Shown: positions 1-9,553, counted from the stretch's first letter. The stretch: 64,000 bases of DNA from an uncultured Draconibacterium sp. (GCF_963677155.1 NZ_OY781884.1:2186134-2250133), one strand, 5' to 3'. The notes: generated by a model from the sequence alone, not told the origin. Made by a program: numbers and translations.

Positions 1-898
1 AAGTACCGGGGCCGTTGCCTCTCGGCGCATACCAATAAATTCCACCAAAAATATCGGCTTTCAGGAAGGAATAGCTCATGTGTTCCGTTTCGAGCGGAAT
101 ATGGTTTGGTGGGAAATCTTTTTGTGCATCAATGTAAGCATCTACCTCGAAATTGAGGCAACACTTTAATTTACCACATTGCCCGGCCAGCTTTTGCGGG
201 TTGAGCGAAATCTCCTGATGACGGGCTGAATTGGTGGTTACCGATACAAAATTGCTCATCCATGTTGAGCAACAGAGTGTTCGCCCGCAAGGACCAATTC
301 CACCAATACGACCAGCTTCCTGACGTGCACCAATCTGTTTCATTTCGATGCGGATGCGGAATGTTTCGGCCAGTACTTTAATCAGCTGGCGAAAATCAAC
401 GCGCCCGTCGGCAATGTAATAGAAAATGGCTTTTGTTTTATCGCCCTGGTATTCCACATCACCAATTTTCATGTCGAGGCCCAAATCTTTTACAATTTGC
501 CGCGACTCAATCATGGTTTCGTGTTCCAGCGAAATAGCTTCTTTCCATTTGTCAATGTCAACCGGTTTGGCGTGGCGGTAAACTTTGCGGTACTCGCCGT
601 TGTTCAGGGTTACTTTGTGGCGCTTCATTTGCTCAAACACCAGCTCCCCTTTCAGCGATATAATACCAATGTCGTGACCCGGATTTCCTTCAACGGCCAC
701 CAGTTCGCCAACTTTAAGTTTTAAGTTATTTACGTTTTTGTAGTAGTCTTTTCGGGTATTTTTAAAACGCACCTCAACAATGTCTTCGCCTTTGTAGGCA
801 GGCTGCACATCGCCAAGCCAGTCGGTTACCTGCAGTTTTCCGCAGTTTCCAACTTTCGTTTGACAAATCCCTCTATCTGTAGTATTTACTTCTTTCAT
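1..898 (-). CDS. ricT: RicT/YaaT-like PSP1-domain protein (3' end outside window)
   Basis: Reading leftward from ATG at 898, an open frame of 299 codons runs off the window edge with no stop. The encoded protein has a PSP1 C-terminal domain, seen in the stretch IEMKQIGARQEAGRIGG followed by GPCGRTLCCSTW and later GQCGKLKCCLNFE. The paired CC and C residues are those that in Bacillus RicT take part in an Fe-S-containing Ric complex affecting RNA processing; that role is known for Bacillus and only inferred here. It is likely cytoplasmic. In many Bacteroidota this gene lies between holB and gldH; holB is 2.4 kb upstream on the same strand and gldH may lie just outside. The start overlaps the stop of a doubtful 77-codon frame by four bases, which I do not count as a gene. 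Confidence 0.9.
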   Translation of the reverse strand, partial: MKEVNTTDRGICQTKVGNCGKLQVTDWLGDVQPAYKGEDIVEVRFKNTRKDYYKNVNNLKLKVGELVAVEGNPGHDIGIISLKGELVFEQMKRHKVTLNNGEYRKVYRHAKPVDIDKWKEAISLEHETMIESRQIVKDLGLDMKIGDVEYQGDKTKAIFYYIADGRVDFRQLIKVLAETFRIRIEMKQIGARQEAGRIGGIGPCGRTLCCSTWMSNFVSVTTNSARHQEISLNPQKLAGQCGKLKCCLNFEVDAYIDAQKDFPPNHIPLETEHMSYSFLKADIFGGIYWYAPRGNGPGT

Positions 899-1469
899 TT
901 TTTAGGCTTAAGTCCCCGACTTTCAGATTTTCCTCCAAAAGCCCGTTTTATCTGGCAATGCCAAGATAATGAATTAATACCGATTAGCAATTGAGTTGAA
1001 TAGCCAGCTCGCTTCACTCCTGACAATTCGTCAATTATCGATCGACACTCCCATAGTAATTCATCGGTTCGCAAAAGCTCACGCGGAGAACAACTGGTGT
1101 AGCCCACAAAAGTAATGATTAATAGCAATTTGATAGCTAGTGGCTTGATTTTTAAAATGAATCTAAAAAGGGCGACTTTTCTGGAATGGGAAAAATTCCG
1201 CCATGAATTTTAACATATCTTTGCACCGGTAGAAAGATAATAATTTATATTTGTTATGTTAATACAAGAAAAACCCTGCATTTCGACACCGTTTTAACAA
1301 GAGAAATAAATTTTAGGATAGAGCTATAAAACGCAGAGTTTTTTTTGACAAAATACTTAACGGTGATTATTGAACGCGTTGAAAATATTAACAGTATGGA
1401 TAATCAATAAATAAGAAACACTGGGAATCTGATTGTCTGCAAAGATTTGGATTCCTTAGAAAAAATACC
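899..1469. other. Gene-free stretch upstream of ricT
   Basis: No convincing gene. A 77-codon minus frame (1128 to 895) has no recognisable family, no plausible signal or domain, and composition like translated noncoding DNA. The right half is AT-rich and holds a plus-strand TATCTTTG box at 1216-1223 that could serve the broken gene and the outer membrane gene downstream. Confidence 0.5.
1216..1223 (+). promoter_or_regulatory. Candidate Bacteroidota -7 box (TATCTTTG)
   Basis: The octamer matches the Bacteroidota TAnnTTTG promoter element. No clear TTTG -33 element is visible at the usual distance, so this is a half-site only. It would transcribe toward the plus-strand genes at 1470 and 1771. 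Confidence 0.35.
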
Positions 1470-1771
1470 ATGAAACATTAAAATTATTATTCCCGATTTT
1501 TCTCGTCCTGATTTCATTCTCTGCGTTTAGTCAGGTAAAAGTAACCAGCTACTCCACTCATTCATTAGGAGTTTCGGCACCGTTAAATGAAAAATTCAGT
1601 GCAGAGCTAAAATTTTTTGCCAATCGCGGCGAGATCAAAAATATGCGTATTGAATTAAGCAGCACCTACTTTAAGCCGGACGAATTTCACCAATTTTCTG
1701 TCGGACTGGGATTTGGACAGACACCTTATTAAGGTGACATCCCTGATAACTCTTACAAACAATTAGAATAA
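1470..1771 (+). pseudogene. Broken small secreted/outer-membrane-type gene
   Basis: An ATG at 1470 is followed at once by a stop (MKH*), but the next frame, entered at 1475, reads TLKLLFPIFLVLISFSAFSQ, a typical exported-protein leader ending at a cleavage site. It continues for 85 codons in all to TAA at 1730. Adding one A near 1475 would give MKTLKLLF, a normal start. Past TAA 1730 the same frame continues for 12 codons to TAA at 1769-1771, which overlaps the next gene's ATG by one base, the spacing expected of an intact upstream cistron. Two lesions are therefore implied, a one-base deletion near codon 3 and a premature stop. The family is unknown; the sequence is beta-strand-like (SVGLGFGQ). 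Sequencing error could explain one lesion but less easily both. Confidence 0.55.
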
Positions 1772-2466
1772 TGAAACAAATTACAATTATCACCTGCCTG
1801 TTATTTGCAGGCTATTTTTCCTTTTCGCAAGAAAAAACCGAAATTGGGATAACTGCCGAAGGCGCGTGGTTTATGCCACACCGCCAGGAATACTCAAACT
1901 CCGACAATCACTTTAGATCAACCAAAAACGGGTTTGGAACCGGAATTGGAATTTATGCCTCGCGGGGTATTTTTGGGAGGCTTTCGGCCGGCATTGGAAT
2001 TGCTTACCGCTACAAACAAATGCAGCAATATTATTCTGATTATTCAGTAACTACCGGGGGGTATTTCGGATACGGTTATTCGCCTTATGGAAACGAATAT
2101 CCAACGTACGAATATAACTACGAAGCAGAAAATAACGAAGGTTGGGAAAAACTTCCGATGCACTATGTAATTGTTCCCGTTTATTTGAAAATGCTCTTAA
2201 CTCAAAATCTTTTTATTAAAGGAGGTATCGAAACTTCCTGGCTACTGAATTACGAAATAGTAAACGAAAAGCCTGAATTTAACTGGCTAATTGGCCTCGG
2301 AAGTCAGAAATATAAATTAAAATGGTCGGTTAATTATATCAGAGGATTTAAAGAACACGGATTTGGAGATAAAAAACCAGCGCCTGACGGGCACTACAAT
2401 GGTTCGATAAACAGAAACAACATGCTGCAGGTGCAACTTTCTTATCCAATCTGGCAATTTAAATAA
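1771..2466 (+). CDS. Outer membrane beta-barrel-like protein
   Basis: This 231-residue protein begins with a signal peptide (about residues 1-19, ending FSFSQ) and then consists of alternating aromatic and glycine-rich beta-strand segments such as GFGTGIGIYASRG and RLSAGIGIAYRY, with Tyr-rich loops around residues 83-115. The pattern is that of a small outer membrane beta-barrel of the PorT/OmpW type. Substrate and role cannot be told. The ATG is chosen because it directly precedes the signal peptide and overlaps the end of the decayed upstream frame by one base. A strong hairpin follows the stop. Confidence 0.7.
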   Translation: MKQITIITCLLFAGYFSFSQEKTEIGITAEGAWFMPHRQEYSNSDNHFRSTKNGFGTGIGIYASRGIFGRLSAGIGIAYRYKQMQQYYSDYSVTTGGYFGYGYSPYGNEYPTYEYNYEAENNEGWEKLPMHYVIVPVYLKMLLTQNLFIKGGIETSWLLNYEIVNEKPEFNWLIGLGSQKYKLKWSVNYIRGFKEHGFGDKKPAPDGHYNGSINRNNMLQVQLSYPIWQFK

Positions 2467-2472
2467 TACCAC

Positions 2473-2508
2473 TGAGAAGTCATCCGTCAGCCGGCGGGTG
2501 ACTTCTCA
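2473..2508. terminator. Hairpin downstream of the 231-aa gene
   Basis: TGAGAAGTCA pairs with TGACTTCTCA, extended by CCG/CGG, around a short loop. No T-run follows on either strand, so it may be an RNA-stabilising or weak terminator hairpin rather than a standard intrinsic terminator. Confidence 0.5.
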
Positions 2509-2614
2509 AATAAACAACATTTTCTATTTAACACTTTTAAGTTTTTTAAACACACCGCTTTGCAGTATTAACTCTATATTTACCAGAAAAGTAACAAGCA
2601 TTTAGCTACCCAAA

Positions 2615-3334
2615 ATGAAAGTTAAATCAAGTTCTATCCAGATAACAGTAATATACACAATTCTATTTAACTTACTTGCATTGTTTGCTGTTGGACAAAC
2701 ATTGGATAGCACTAGAATATTGATGCTGCAAAATGGTTCTTCCTCGAATTTAGCACCTATTCCGTTAATACCTGAAATGGGAAACACTCAGCTAAATGGG
2801 AAGTATCTTTTTTCGCCGGATAACAACCTTCCAAATCGTTTTTCATCAAACGACTGGGGTCTTTCCTGCCCAAGGACTGATCGTCCGAAAATCAAACTGG
2901 AACAAAATCAAACACAAACTATTCTACCCAACCTTGGACAAAGCAATCAGTATACCGGCAACCTGAACTTCCAGCTGTCTGACAAAGTAAAAACTGATTT
3001 GGGTTTCGGATTGTATCAACAAAATACGGTTTTAACGCCATGGTCTATCAATTATCAACTTGGCATCACTTCAACCATCGAATATTCTTTTAACTCGTGG
3101 TTATCAGCCTATATTCACGGTCAATATATTTCGCCTTCACTCACTCAAAATAAATTTTTCGATCCTTTACAATATATGAATCCACTGTTTAAACAAACCG
3201 AATTTGGTGGAGGAATACGAACGAGATACAAAGGTATAAAAGCCGATTTAGGCATGAAAAGCATTAGAGGTTCAGCCCAATTCGAAAGAAATTCTATCAA
3301 TTATTTTCAATCAAAAATATCTTTAGGATTCTGA
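2615..3334 (+). CDS. Hypothetical exported protein, probable outer membrane protein
   Basis: A 239-residue protein of no family I recognise. Residues 1-28 form a signal peptide (hydrophobic ILFNLLALFAVGQ). The first half is low in structure and rich in Asn, Pro and Gln. The second half (about 110-239) is strand-like with repeated aromatic/Gly alternation (KTDLGFGLYQQ, SWLSAYIHGQY) and ends with KISLGF; a terminal Phe preceded by alternating hydrophobics is typical of the last strand of outer membrane barrels. It converges on holB with a 9-base gap. Role unknown. Confidence 0.6.
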   Translation: MKVKSSSIQITVIYTILFNLLALFAVGQTLDSTRILMLQNGSSSNLAPIPLIPEMGNTQLNGKYLFSPDNNLPNRFSSNDWGLSCPRTDRPKIKLEQNQTQTILPNLGQSNQYTGNLNFQLSDKVKTDLGFGLYQQNTVLTPWSINYQLGITSTIEYSFNSWLSAYIHGQYISPSLTQNKFFDPLQYMNPLFKQTEFGGGIRTRYKGIKADLGMKSIRGSAQFERNSINYFQSKISLGF

Positions 3335-3343
3335 TCCTCCCAT

Positions 3344-4468
3344 TTACCTTTTTATCAACCGTACCATTCGCAAACCGGTATCCATAAAAACAATACGCGG
3401 ATTTCCGTTCATGGAAATGTGTTTTATGGCCAGTTCAAACTCGTCGGCGAAAGCCACAATGTTTCGTTCGTTAATAAAAGGTGCGAATTTTTTGCCCCAG
3501 TCTTTTTCGGCGCGGTTCATATACACAATTTCGCTGCGTTTCATGTTCGATACAAAATACTCGCGCACCAAACGCAACGACGCAGCAAAAAAGGCTTTTT
3601 GTTTATCGCGACCAATCTTTGCCATTTCATCGGCCCAGTCAATCATTTCTTTCACCTGCCGGGCGTAGGCAAAACGCATCATTTCCTGAAACTTTTGGAA
3701 ATAAAACTGTTCATCGTCTGATGGCGACAAATAGCTGAGTGCTTTCAAATAACTTCCCGAAGCCAGATGAACCGCATCTGGAATAATATCCGGATTAATT
3801 CCTTCAATTTTCAACAGGGCATTCTGAATGGATTGATTATCAACAAACGGAAACTTTACCAGTTGCGCCCGCGAACGAATGGTGCCGATAACGCCTTCTT
3901 CGTTTTCGGTAACCAAAATAAAAAGAGTTTTACTGGGTGGTTCCTCAATCATTTTCAGGAGTTTATTTGAGCAGGCGATGTTCATCTTTTCGGGCAGCCA
4001 GATGATCATCACTTTAAACTCCGACTCAAACGATTTCAGGTTCAGTTTTCGCAGGATCGACTCGCTTTCGCGCTCGTAAATTTCGCCTTGTGCATTTCCG
4101 GCGTCAATATGCCCCAGCCAGTCGCTAAGTTCGAAATACGGATTGGACAAAACCTTCTCGCGCCACTGCGGAAGAAAATCGTCGCTAACCGGCTTGTTAA
4201 ACTGTTTGGCATTAAAAATAGGGAATACAAAATGTAAATCGGGGTGCGCCAGTTTTTGGTATTTGTGACACGACGGACAGGTTCCACACGAATCGGTTTC
4301 GCTGCGGTTTTTACACGAAACATACTGAGCATAAGCCAACGCCATGGCCAGCTTACCGGTTCCCGACGGGCCGGAAAATAATTGTGCATGACTGATTCGT
4401 TGCTCCTGTACCGACCGGATAAGGCGGCTTTTTATATTCTCTTGTCCTACTACGTCTTTGAAAAACAT
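3344..4468 (-). CDS. holB: DNA polymerase III subunit delta' / clamp-loader ATPase
   Basis: This 374-residue clamp-loader subunit belongs to the DnaX/HolB AAA+ family, which loads the sliding clamp during replication. The start MFFKDVVGQ is preferred over an in-frame ATG 57 bases upstream, because the family begins at the FKDVVGQ motif and the extra 19 residues are basic and unlike the family. Walker A is GPSGTGK (33-39). Four cysteines (C52, C61, C64, C67) form the zinc module seen in clamp-loader subunits. The sensor region TIRSRAQ is present around residue 200. In many Bacteroidota holB is directly followed by ricT; here 2.4 kb with plus-strand genes separates them. Confidence 0.9.
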   Translation of the reverse strand: MFFKDVVGQENIKSRLIRSVQEQRISHAQLFSGPSGTGKLAMALAYAQYVSCKNRSETDSCGTCPSCHKYQKLAHPDLHFVFPIFNAKQFNKPVSDDFLPQWREKVLSNPYFELSDWLGHIDAGNAQGEIYERESESILRKLNLKSFESEFKVMIIWLPEKMNIACSNKLLKMIEEPPSKTLFILVTENEEGVIGTIRSRAQLVKFPFVDNQSIQNALLKIEGINPDIIPDAVHLASGSYLKALSYLSPSDDEQFYFQKFQEMMRFAYARQVKEMIDWADEMAKIGRDKQKAFFAASLRLVREYFVSNMKRSEIVYMNRAEKDWGKKFAPFINERNIVAFADEFELAIKHISMNGNPRIVFMDTGLRMVRLIKR

Positions 4469-4977
4469 AAGCCAAAAATAGTATTTTCTGCCTGTTCGGC
4501 GGCGGAACGTCGAAGAAATTGCCAAATTGTTTTATTGCCAAATTGTTAAACACAAAGACGCTAAGACACGAAATTTTTTTGAACCACAACAGGCACATAG
4601 GTATCATGAGGATTTAAACACTTCAAGGTTTCAAAAAATTCTTGAAGGTCTGAAATCGAAATTCAATGTTTCTAATCTATTCCTCATTCACACTTCTACT
4701 GCTAAACTGTTCTATTGTAAAATTGTTGGGTGCGACTGAAAACTGCAAACTTTCTTCCTACTTCTGCATTCTGAAATCGTTAATCAGCATTCGAAATTCA
4801 TTTACTCATCATTCCACTATTCCCTATTCTAATATTCTCAAATTCCCCCTCACCAACACTCCTCTAAATCTTACCGCAACATTAAATTATGAAAGGCCTT
4901 AAAATTCCACTGTTTTTTCGAGCTATTAATTTCTATCTTTGGTTGAATTTTTCAAAAAACACTAAAAATATAATATC
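4469..4977. other. Gene-free stretch between holB and pgk
   Basis: No gene is supported. Near 4518-4548 a short tandem repeat of ATTGCCAAATTGTT is present. The stretch from about 4550 to 4900 is low-complexity AT-rich DNA of the kind (CACAAAGACGCTAAGACACG) often dispersed in Bacteroidota gaps. The only functional-looking element is the promoter box in front of pgk. Confidence 0.5.
4934..4941 (+). promoter_or_regulatory. pgk promoter -7 box (TATCTTTG)
   Basis: TATCTTTG matches the Bacteroidota -7 consensus and sits 36 bases before the pgk ATG, giving a leader of about 30 bases. A T-rich run at 4913-4918 lies where the -33 element is expected, but it is not a clean TTTG. Confidence 0.6.
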
Positions 4978-6174
4978 ATGCAAACTATTAGCAGCTATGA
5001 CTTTAAAGGAAAAAGAGCTCTTATCCGCGTTGATTTCAACGTGCCTTTAAACGACAAATTCGAGATTACCGACGATACTCGTATGCGTGCCGCGCTTCCA
5101 ACAATTAAAAAAATTATCGAAGGTGGTGGTTCTCCAATCATCATGTCGCACCTTGGTCGTCCGAAAAATGGTCCGGAAGAAAAATTCTCGCTAAAACCAT
5201 TGGTAAATCACCTGAGCGAACTGCTTGGTGGTGCTACTGTAAAAATCGCTCCTGATTGTATTGGCGACGAAGTAAAAGCCATGGCTGAGAATGTAAAACC
5301 AGGTGAAGTGCTTATTCTTGAAAACCTGCGTTTTTACAAAGAAGAAACTGCCGGCGACGAAGAATTTGCTGCTAAATTAGCTGAAAACGGCGACTGCTGG
5401 GTGAACGATGCTTTTGGAACGGCTCACCGTGCACACGCTTCAACAGCAGTAATCGCTAAGTTTTTCCCGAACGACAAAATGTTTGGATACTTGATCGAGA
5501 GTGAAGTAAAAAGCCTCGACAAAGTAGTAAAAGAACCACAGCGTCCGCTTACTGCAATTATGGGTGGAGCAAAAGTTTCGTCGAAAATTACTATCATCGA
5601 AAACCTGCTCGACAAAGTAGACAACCTGATTTTGGGTGGTGGAATGAAATTTACTTTTGTGAAAGCTCACGGTGGTAAAGTTGGTAGCTCAATTTGCGAA
5701 GACGATTTTCTGGAAACAGCATTGAACATTGAGAAGCTGGCAAAAGAAAAAGGTGTGAATTTATACATGGCCAGCGATGTTGTTGCTGCCGATGCATTTA
5801 GCAACGATGCCAACACAAAAGTACTTCCTATTGGAGAAATTCCTGACGGATGGATGGGATTGGATGCCGGTCCTGATGCTATTGAAGACTTTAAGAAAGT
5901 GATCGAAAAATCGGGAACTATTCTATGGAATGGTCCGATTGGAGTTTTCGAAATGGAAGCTTTTGCTGAAGGAACAAGAGCAGTTGGTGAAGCTGTTGTT
6001 GAAGCAACTAAAAATGGTGCATTCTCGCTTGTGGGCGGTGGCGACTCGGTAGCTGCGGTTAATCAACTGGGATTTGCCGATGGCGTTTCGTACATCTCTA
6101 CTGCAGGTGGCGCACTTTTGGAATACCTTGAAGGAAAAACGCTTCCTGGTGTTGCTGCTGTTCGTGGCGAATAA
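4978..6174 (+). CDS. pgk: Phosphoglycerate kinase
   Basis: This 398-residue enzyme catalyses 1,3-bisphosphoglycerate + ADP to 3-phosphoglycerate + ATP in glycolysis, in the cytoplasm. Family signatures are complete: RVDFNVPLN near the N-terminus, the substrate-binding [17 protein letters not shown], the AHRAHAST segment, GGAKVSSK near 197, and the nucleotide-binding GGGDSVAA near 352. Length is normal for bacterial Pgk (about 395). It is transcribed alone, with its own promoter box and a strong terminator directly after the stop. Codon choice looks like that of a well-expressed gene. Confidence 0.98.
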   Translation: MQTISSYDFKGKRALIRVDFNVPLNDKFEITDDTRMRAALPTIKKIIEGGGSPIIMSHLGRPKNGPEEKFSLKPLVNHLSELLGGATVKIAPDCIGDEVKAMAENVKPGEVLILENLRFYKEETAGDEEFAAKLAENGDCWVNDAFGTAHRAHASTAVIAKFFPNDKMFGYLIESEVKSLDKVVKEPQRPLTAIMGGAKVSSKITIIENLLDKVDNLILGGGMKFTFVKAHGGKVGSSICEDDFLETALNIEKLAKEKGVNLYMASDVVAADAFSNDANTKVLPIGEIPDGWMGLDAGPDAIEDFKKVIEKSGTILWNGPIGVFEMEAFAEGTRAVGEAVVEATKNGAFSLVGGGDSVAAVNQLGFADGVSYISTAGGALLEYLEGKTLPGVAAVRGE

Positions 6175-6198
6175 TCAAAAACTACAACAATACATTGA

Positions 6199-6230
6199 AA
6201 AGCCTGGTTCGTTTCGGACCGGGCTTTTTT
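6199..6230 (+). terminator. Intrinsic terminator of pgk
   Basis: AAGCCTGGTTCG pairs with CGGACCGGGCTT (one mismatch and a G-T pair) around TTT, followed by a run of six T. It begins about 25 bases after the pgk stop. Confidence 0.85.
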
Positions 6231-6350
6231 GTGTGGAAGTCCCTCTCCATATTATTCCCGTAATTATTAATAATGGGAACACACGTGATTCCACTCCTTG
6301 AACATAATACTCCATCCAGCTGTTTCATAACAAACTTAAAACAGCAAAAA

Positions 6351-6539
6351 ATGAAAGCTAACGTAGGATCAATTGACAGACTATTGCGAGTAATTGTTGG
6401 ATTGATAATTGCTATTATCGGAGTTATTCTCGACAGCTGGTGGGGATTGATTGGCATCATTCCATTAGCCACCGGATTATTTCGATTTTGTCCGCTGTAT
6501 TGCCCACTAAAAATTTCTACTACCGGAAAGGACAAATAA
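6351..6539 (+). CDS. DUF2892 / YgaP-like small inner membrane protein
   Basis: A 62-residue protein of the DUF2892 (YgaP transmembrane region) family. It starts MKANVGSIDRLLRVIVG, the usual family beginning with the IDRLLR motif, then two membrane segments separated by SWWGLIGIIPL, and ends with the characteristic TGLFRFCPLYCPL, which carries two cysteines. An in-frame ATG further upstream adds 26 residues without resemblance to the family, so the internal ATG is taken. In other bacteria the domain is sometimes fused to rhodanese; here it stands alone. Function unknown. Confidence 0.85.
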   Translation: MKANVGSIDRLLRVIVGLIIAIIGVILDSWWGLIGIIPLATGLFRFCPLYCPLKISTTGKDK

Positions 6540-6767
6540 ACTACAACCTCAGTTTTTATACTTCAAATTTTAGTTATGGCTTACCCTCTCCCAAATTAAC
6601 AGCACTCATTCCAAATGATGCTGAATGCCAGACCATTGTTACATTCTTCTTATAACCGTCTCTAAACAAAGGATCTATAAAACAAGAAAATTGAATTTAT
6701 TTAGGAGCTATCTTTAGGTTATTACTTGTGTTTTTATCAATTTTGAAAAGTAATAAACTAATATACT

Positions 6768-9362
6768 ATGAATGCGATTAACCGCTGGCCGCTTCTGGCC
6801 ATTTTTGCGCTACTCTTTTCGGTAGCTTGTAACACCAATAAACCTGCCCCCGACCTTATGGTACAAAAAGAACTAAACATGAACTGGACTTTTAATCAGG
6901 TGGGCGAAAATGAATGGCTGCCTGCAACGGTTCCGGGAACAGTTCATACCGATTTACTGGCCAATGAAAAGATTGAAGATCCTTTTTATCGTTTGAATGA
7001 ATTGGATCAACAATGGATAGACAAAGTAGACTGGGAATACAAAAGCACTTTCACGGTTGATAAAACATTTTTGAAGCGAGATAAAGTTGTTCTCGATTTT
7101 GAAGGACTTGACACCTACGCTGAAGTTTCGGTGAACGGCGAAAAAGTACTCTCGGCCGATAACATGTTCCGCGAGTGGCAGGTTGATGTAAAAGATTTAT
7201 TGAAAGAAGGCGATAATGAAATACATATTGTTTTCCGCTCGCCAATCGTTGAAGGATTAAAAAAATACGATGCTAACGGATTTGTATATCCAGGTGGTGA
7301 AAACGACCAGGCCGAACGCGGTGAGGTGGAAGGCAACAAACGCGTTAGCATATACACCCGTAAAGCCGGCTATCATTTTGGATGGGACTGGGGTCCACGT
7401 TTGGTAACCAGCGGCATCTGGAAACCGATTTATCTGAAAGCCTGGGATCAGGCAACCATCGAAAACCTGCAAATCGTTCAGCACGAAGTTTCGGAAGAAA
7501 AAGCAACATTCACAGCTGTTTTCGAAGTAGATGCAGTTAAGAAAACTAAAGCTACAATTACGATTAATAACGACGGACAAAGTCTGGCCTCAAGTAAGGT
7601 TAGTTTAACTCCTGGCATTAATACGTATTCAGTTGATTTTGAAATTGCCAATCCACAGCTATGGTGGACCAACGGTTTGGGAGAAGCACATCTATACAAT
7701 CTTTCCGGAGTTTTGGATGTGAAAGGCCGCACGGTTACTGAAGATACCCGAATTGGAATTCGCACGCTGGAACTGGTTCGCGAAAAAGACGACGATGGTA
7801 CTTCGTTCTATTTTAAACTGAATGGGCACCCCGTATTTATGAAAGGTGCCAACTACATCCCGAACGATATGTTTCTACCCCGCGTTACCGACGAGAATTA
7901 CCGTAAAGTGGTTGAAAATGCGAAAAATGCAAACAACAACATGTTGCGTATTTGGGGTGGCGGTATTTACGAAAACGACATTTTCTACGATCTATGTGAT
8001 GAAAACGGAATTCTGATCTGGCAGGACTTTATGTTTGCTTGTGCCATGTTCCCGAATAATCCTGAGTTTTTGGATAACATTAAACACGAAGCTATCGACA
8101 ACGTAAAACGCCTTCGCAATCACCCAAGTATTGCCATGTGGTGCGGCAACAACGAAATCCTGACTGCCTGGAACACCTGGGGATGGAAAAAAGTTGCTGA
8201 AGATCAAGGCAGCGATGTGCCGGAAAAATGTTGGCAGGCTTATGTTGATATTTTCCACAAAACTTTGCCCGATGTCGTAAAAGAATACGATCCTTCGCGC
8301 AGCTACTGGGGATCAAGTCCGTCATCGGGTCTTGGCGTGCAGGCCGACCTTGTTAATGGCGACGAACACTACTGGGGCGTTTGGTGGGCCAAAGAACCGT
8401 TCAGTACTTACGCCACTCACCTGGCTCGTTTTATGAGCGAATACGGTTTCCAGAGTTTTCCTGAAATGGCATCGGTACGCAAATATGCAGAGCCGGAAGA
8501 TTATGATATTTACTCGGAAGTAATGAAGTCGCACCAGCGCTCGTCAATCGGTAATGGAACCATCGAATATTACATGCTTCAGGAATACAAAAAGCCAAAA
8601 GATTTTGAGTCGTTCCTGTATGTAAACCACGTATTGCAAGCCGACGGTATTAAATTCGGATTAGAGGGACACCGCCGTGCAATGCCGTTTTGTATGGGTA
8701 GTTTGTACTGGCAAATCAACGATGTTTGGCCGGTGGCTTCGTGGAGTTCAACCGACTACTACCAAAAATGGAAAGCACTTCAATATTACGTAAAAAAAGG
8801 ATTTAGCCAGGTTTTGGTTAGCCCGTACGAAGAAGGAATTAAGTTTAAAGTGGGGATTGTTAACGACCGCCTGGAGCCAATTCAAGCTGAGCTTCGTATG
8901 CAAATGATTGATTTCGACGGACAGGTAATCTGGGAAGAAGCTCACCTGGTTGATATTCCTGCCAACTCAAGCGACGACTATTTTGATGTAAACAAAAACG
9001 AGTGGCGTTATAAATACCGAAGAAATCTGAAAAATGCTGTATTCACTACCGAGTTGGTTGAGAATGGAAAAGTTCTTTCGAAAAACAATTACTACTTCCT
9101 GCCATTTAAAAAGCTGAAAGTAAAAGCTCCACAGGTGGAATATGCCATTACAAAAGCTGATAACGGCTTCGACATTGTTTTGAAAACCGACAAGCTGGCT
9201 AAAAACCTGTTCATGGAAATTGGAGACGAAGAAGGTTTCTTCTCCGACAATTACTTTGATTTGCTGCCCAACGAAAAAGTATCAATCAACTTAAAAACCG
9301 ATATTTCGGAAGAAAAGTTAAACGAAGTACTGACTATTCGTACTTTGGATGATGCTTTTTAA
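6768..9362 (+). CDS. Beta-mannosidase, GH2 family, lipoprotein
   Basis: An 864-residue glycoside hydrolase that would release mannose from the non-reducing end of beta-mannosides. Residues 1-21 are a lipoprotein signal (lipobox SVAC), so it is probably anchored in the outer or inner membrane facing the periplasm. The order is GH2 sugar-binding jelly roll (about 35-215), immunoglobulin-like domain, TIM barrel (about 335-690) and C-terminal beta domains. The acid/base is Glu463 in WCGNNE and the nucleophile is Glu558 in MSEYGFQSFP; the MWCGNNE form and the WDWGPR motif point to beta-mannosidase rather than beta-galactosidase. No mannan transporter or SusC/D pair lies beside it. The gene is followed by a REP-like palindrome. 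Confidence 0.92.
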   Translation: MNAINRWPLLAIFALLFSVACNTNKPAPDLMVQKELNMNWTFNQVGENEWLPATVPGTVHTDLLANEKIEDPFYRLNELDQQWIDKVDWEYKSTFTVDKTFLKRDKVVLDFEGLDTYAEVSVNGEKVLSADNMFREWQVDVKDLLKEGDNEIHIVFRSPIVEGLKKYDANGFVYPGGENDQAERGEVEGNKRVSIYTRKAGYHFGWDWGPRLVTSGIWKPIYLKAWDQATIENLQIVQHEVSEEKATFTAVFEVDAVKKTKATITINNDGQSLASSKVSLTPGINTYSVDFEIANPQLWWTNGLGEAHLYNLSGVLDVKGRTVTEDTRIGIRTLELVREKDDDGTSFYFKLNGHPVFMKGANYIPNDMFLPRVTDENYRKVVENAKNANNNMLRIWGGGIYENDIFYDLCDENGILIWQDFMFACAMFPNNPEFLDNIKHEAIDNVKRLRNHPSIAMWCGNNEILTAWNTWGWKKVAEDQGSDVPEKCWQAYVDIFHKTLPDVVKEYDPSRSYWGSSPSSGLGVQADLVNGDEHYWGVWWAKEPFSTYATHLARFMSEYGFQSFPEMASVRKYAEPEDYDIYSEVMKSHQRSSIGNGTIEYYMLQEYKKPKDFESFLYVNHVLQADGIKFGLEGHRRAMPFCMGSLYWQINDVWPVASWSSTDYYQKWKALQYYVKKGFSQVLVSPYEEGIKFKVGIVNDRLEPIQAELRMQMIDFDGQVIWEEAHLVDIPANSSDDYFDVNKNEWRYKYRRNLKNAVFTTELVENGKVLSKNNYYFLPFKKLKVKAPQVEYAITKADNGFDIVLKTDKLAKNLFMEIGDEEGFFSDNYFDLLPNEKVSINLKTDISEEKLNEVLTIRTLDDAF

Positions 9363-9378
9363 TTGATGTATATTGAAT

Positions 9379-9439
9379 GTCATTCTGAGCGTAGTCGAAG
9401 AATCTTAATACGAGATGTTTCGACTTCGCTCAACATGAC
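9379..9439. repeat. REP-like palindrome (R1)
   Basis: GTCATTCTGAGCGTAGTCGA is mirrored 40 bases later by TCGACTTCGCTCAACATGAC, its near-perfect complement. This 61-base element resembles the GTCATT...ATGAC elements at 10116, 23424 and 57661 and lies in a gene gap, as expected for a dispersed palindromic repeat. Confidence 0.7.
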
Positions 9440-9553
9440 TTCTTATTAATCAACATTTCCGGTTACTGCTCCCTTTGTTGACAACCTACTGTTTAAAACA
9501 AATTCCCTTACACATTTTTATTCAACTTCAATTTTCCGACCTTTAAGCCTAAT

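Noticed and set aside
895..1128. 77-codon minus-strand frame overlapping the ricT start by four bases
   Set aside because: The ATGA overlap looks operon-like, but the translation has no signal, domain or family resemblance and reads like noncoding DNA.
4473..4480. TATTTTTG on the minus strand as a holB promoter
   Set aside because: It ends only four bases before the ATG, too close for a transcript that includes the start codon.
4469..4525. 19-codon N-terminal extension of holB
   Set aside because: The family starts at FKDVVGQ, and the extension is basic and unrelated to clamp-loader proteins.
6273..6350. 26-codon extension of the DUF2892 gene
   Set aside because: Family members begin at MKANVGSIDRLLR; the extension has no resemblance.
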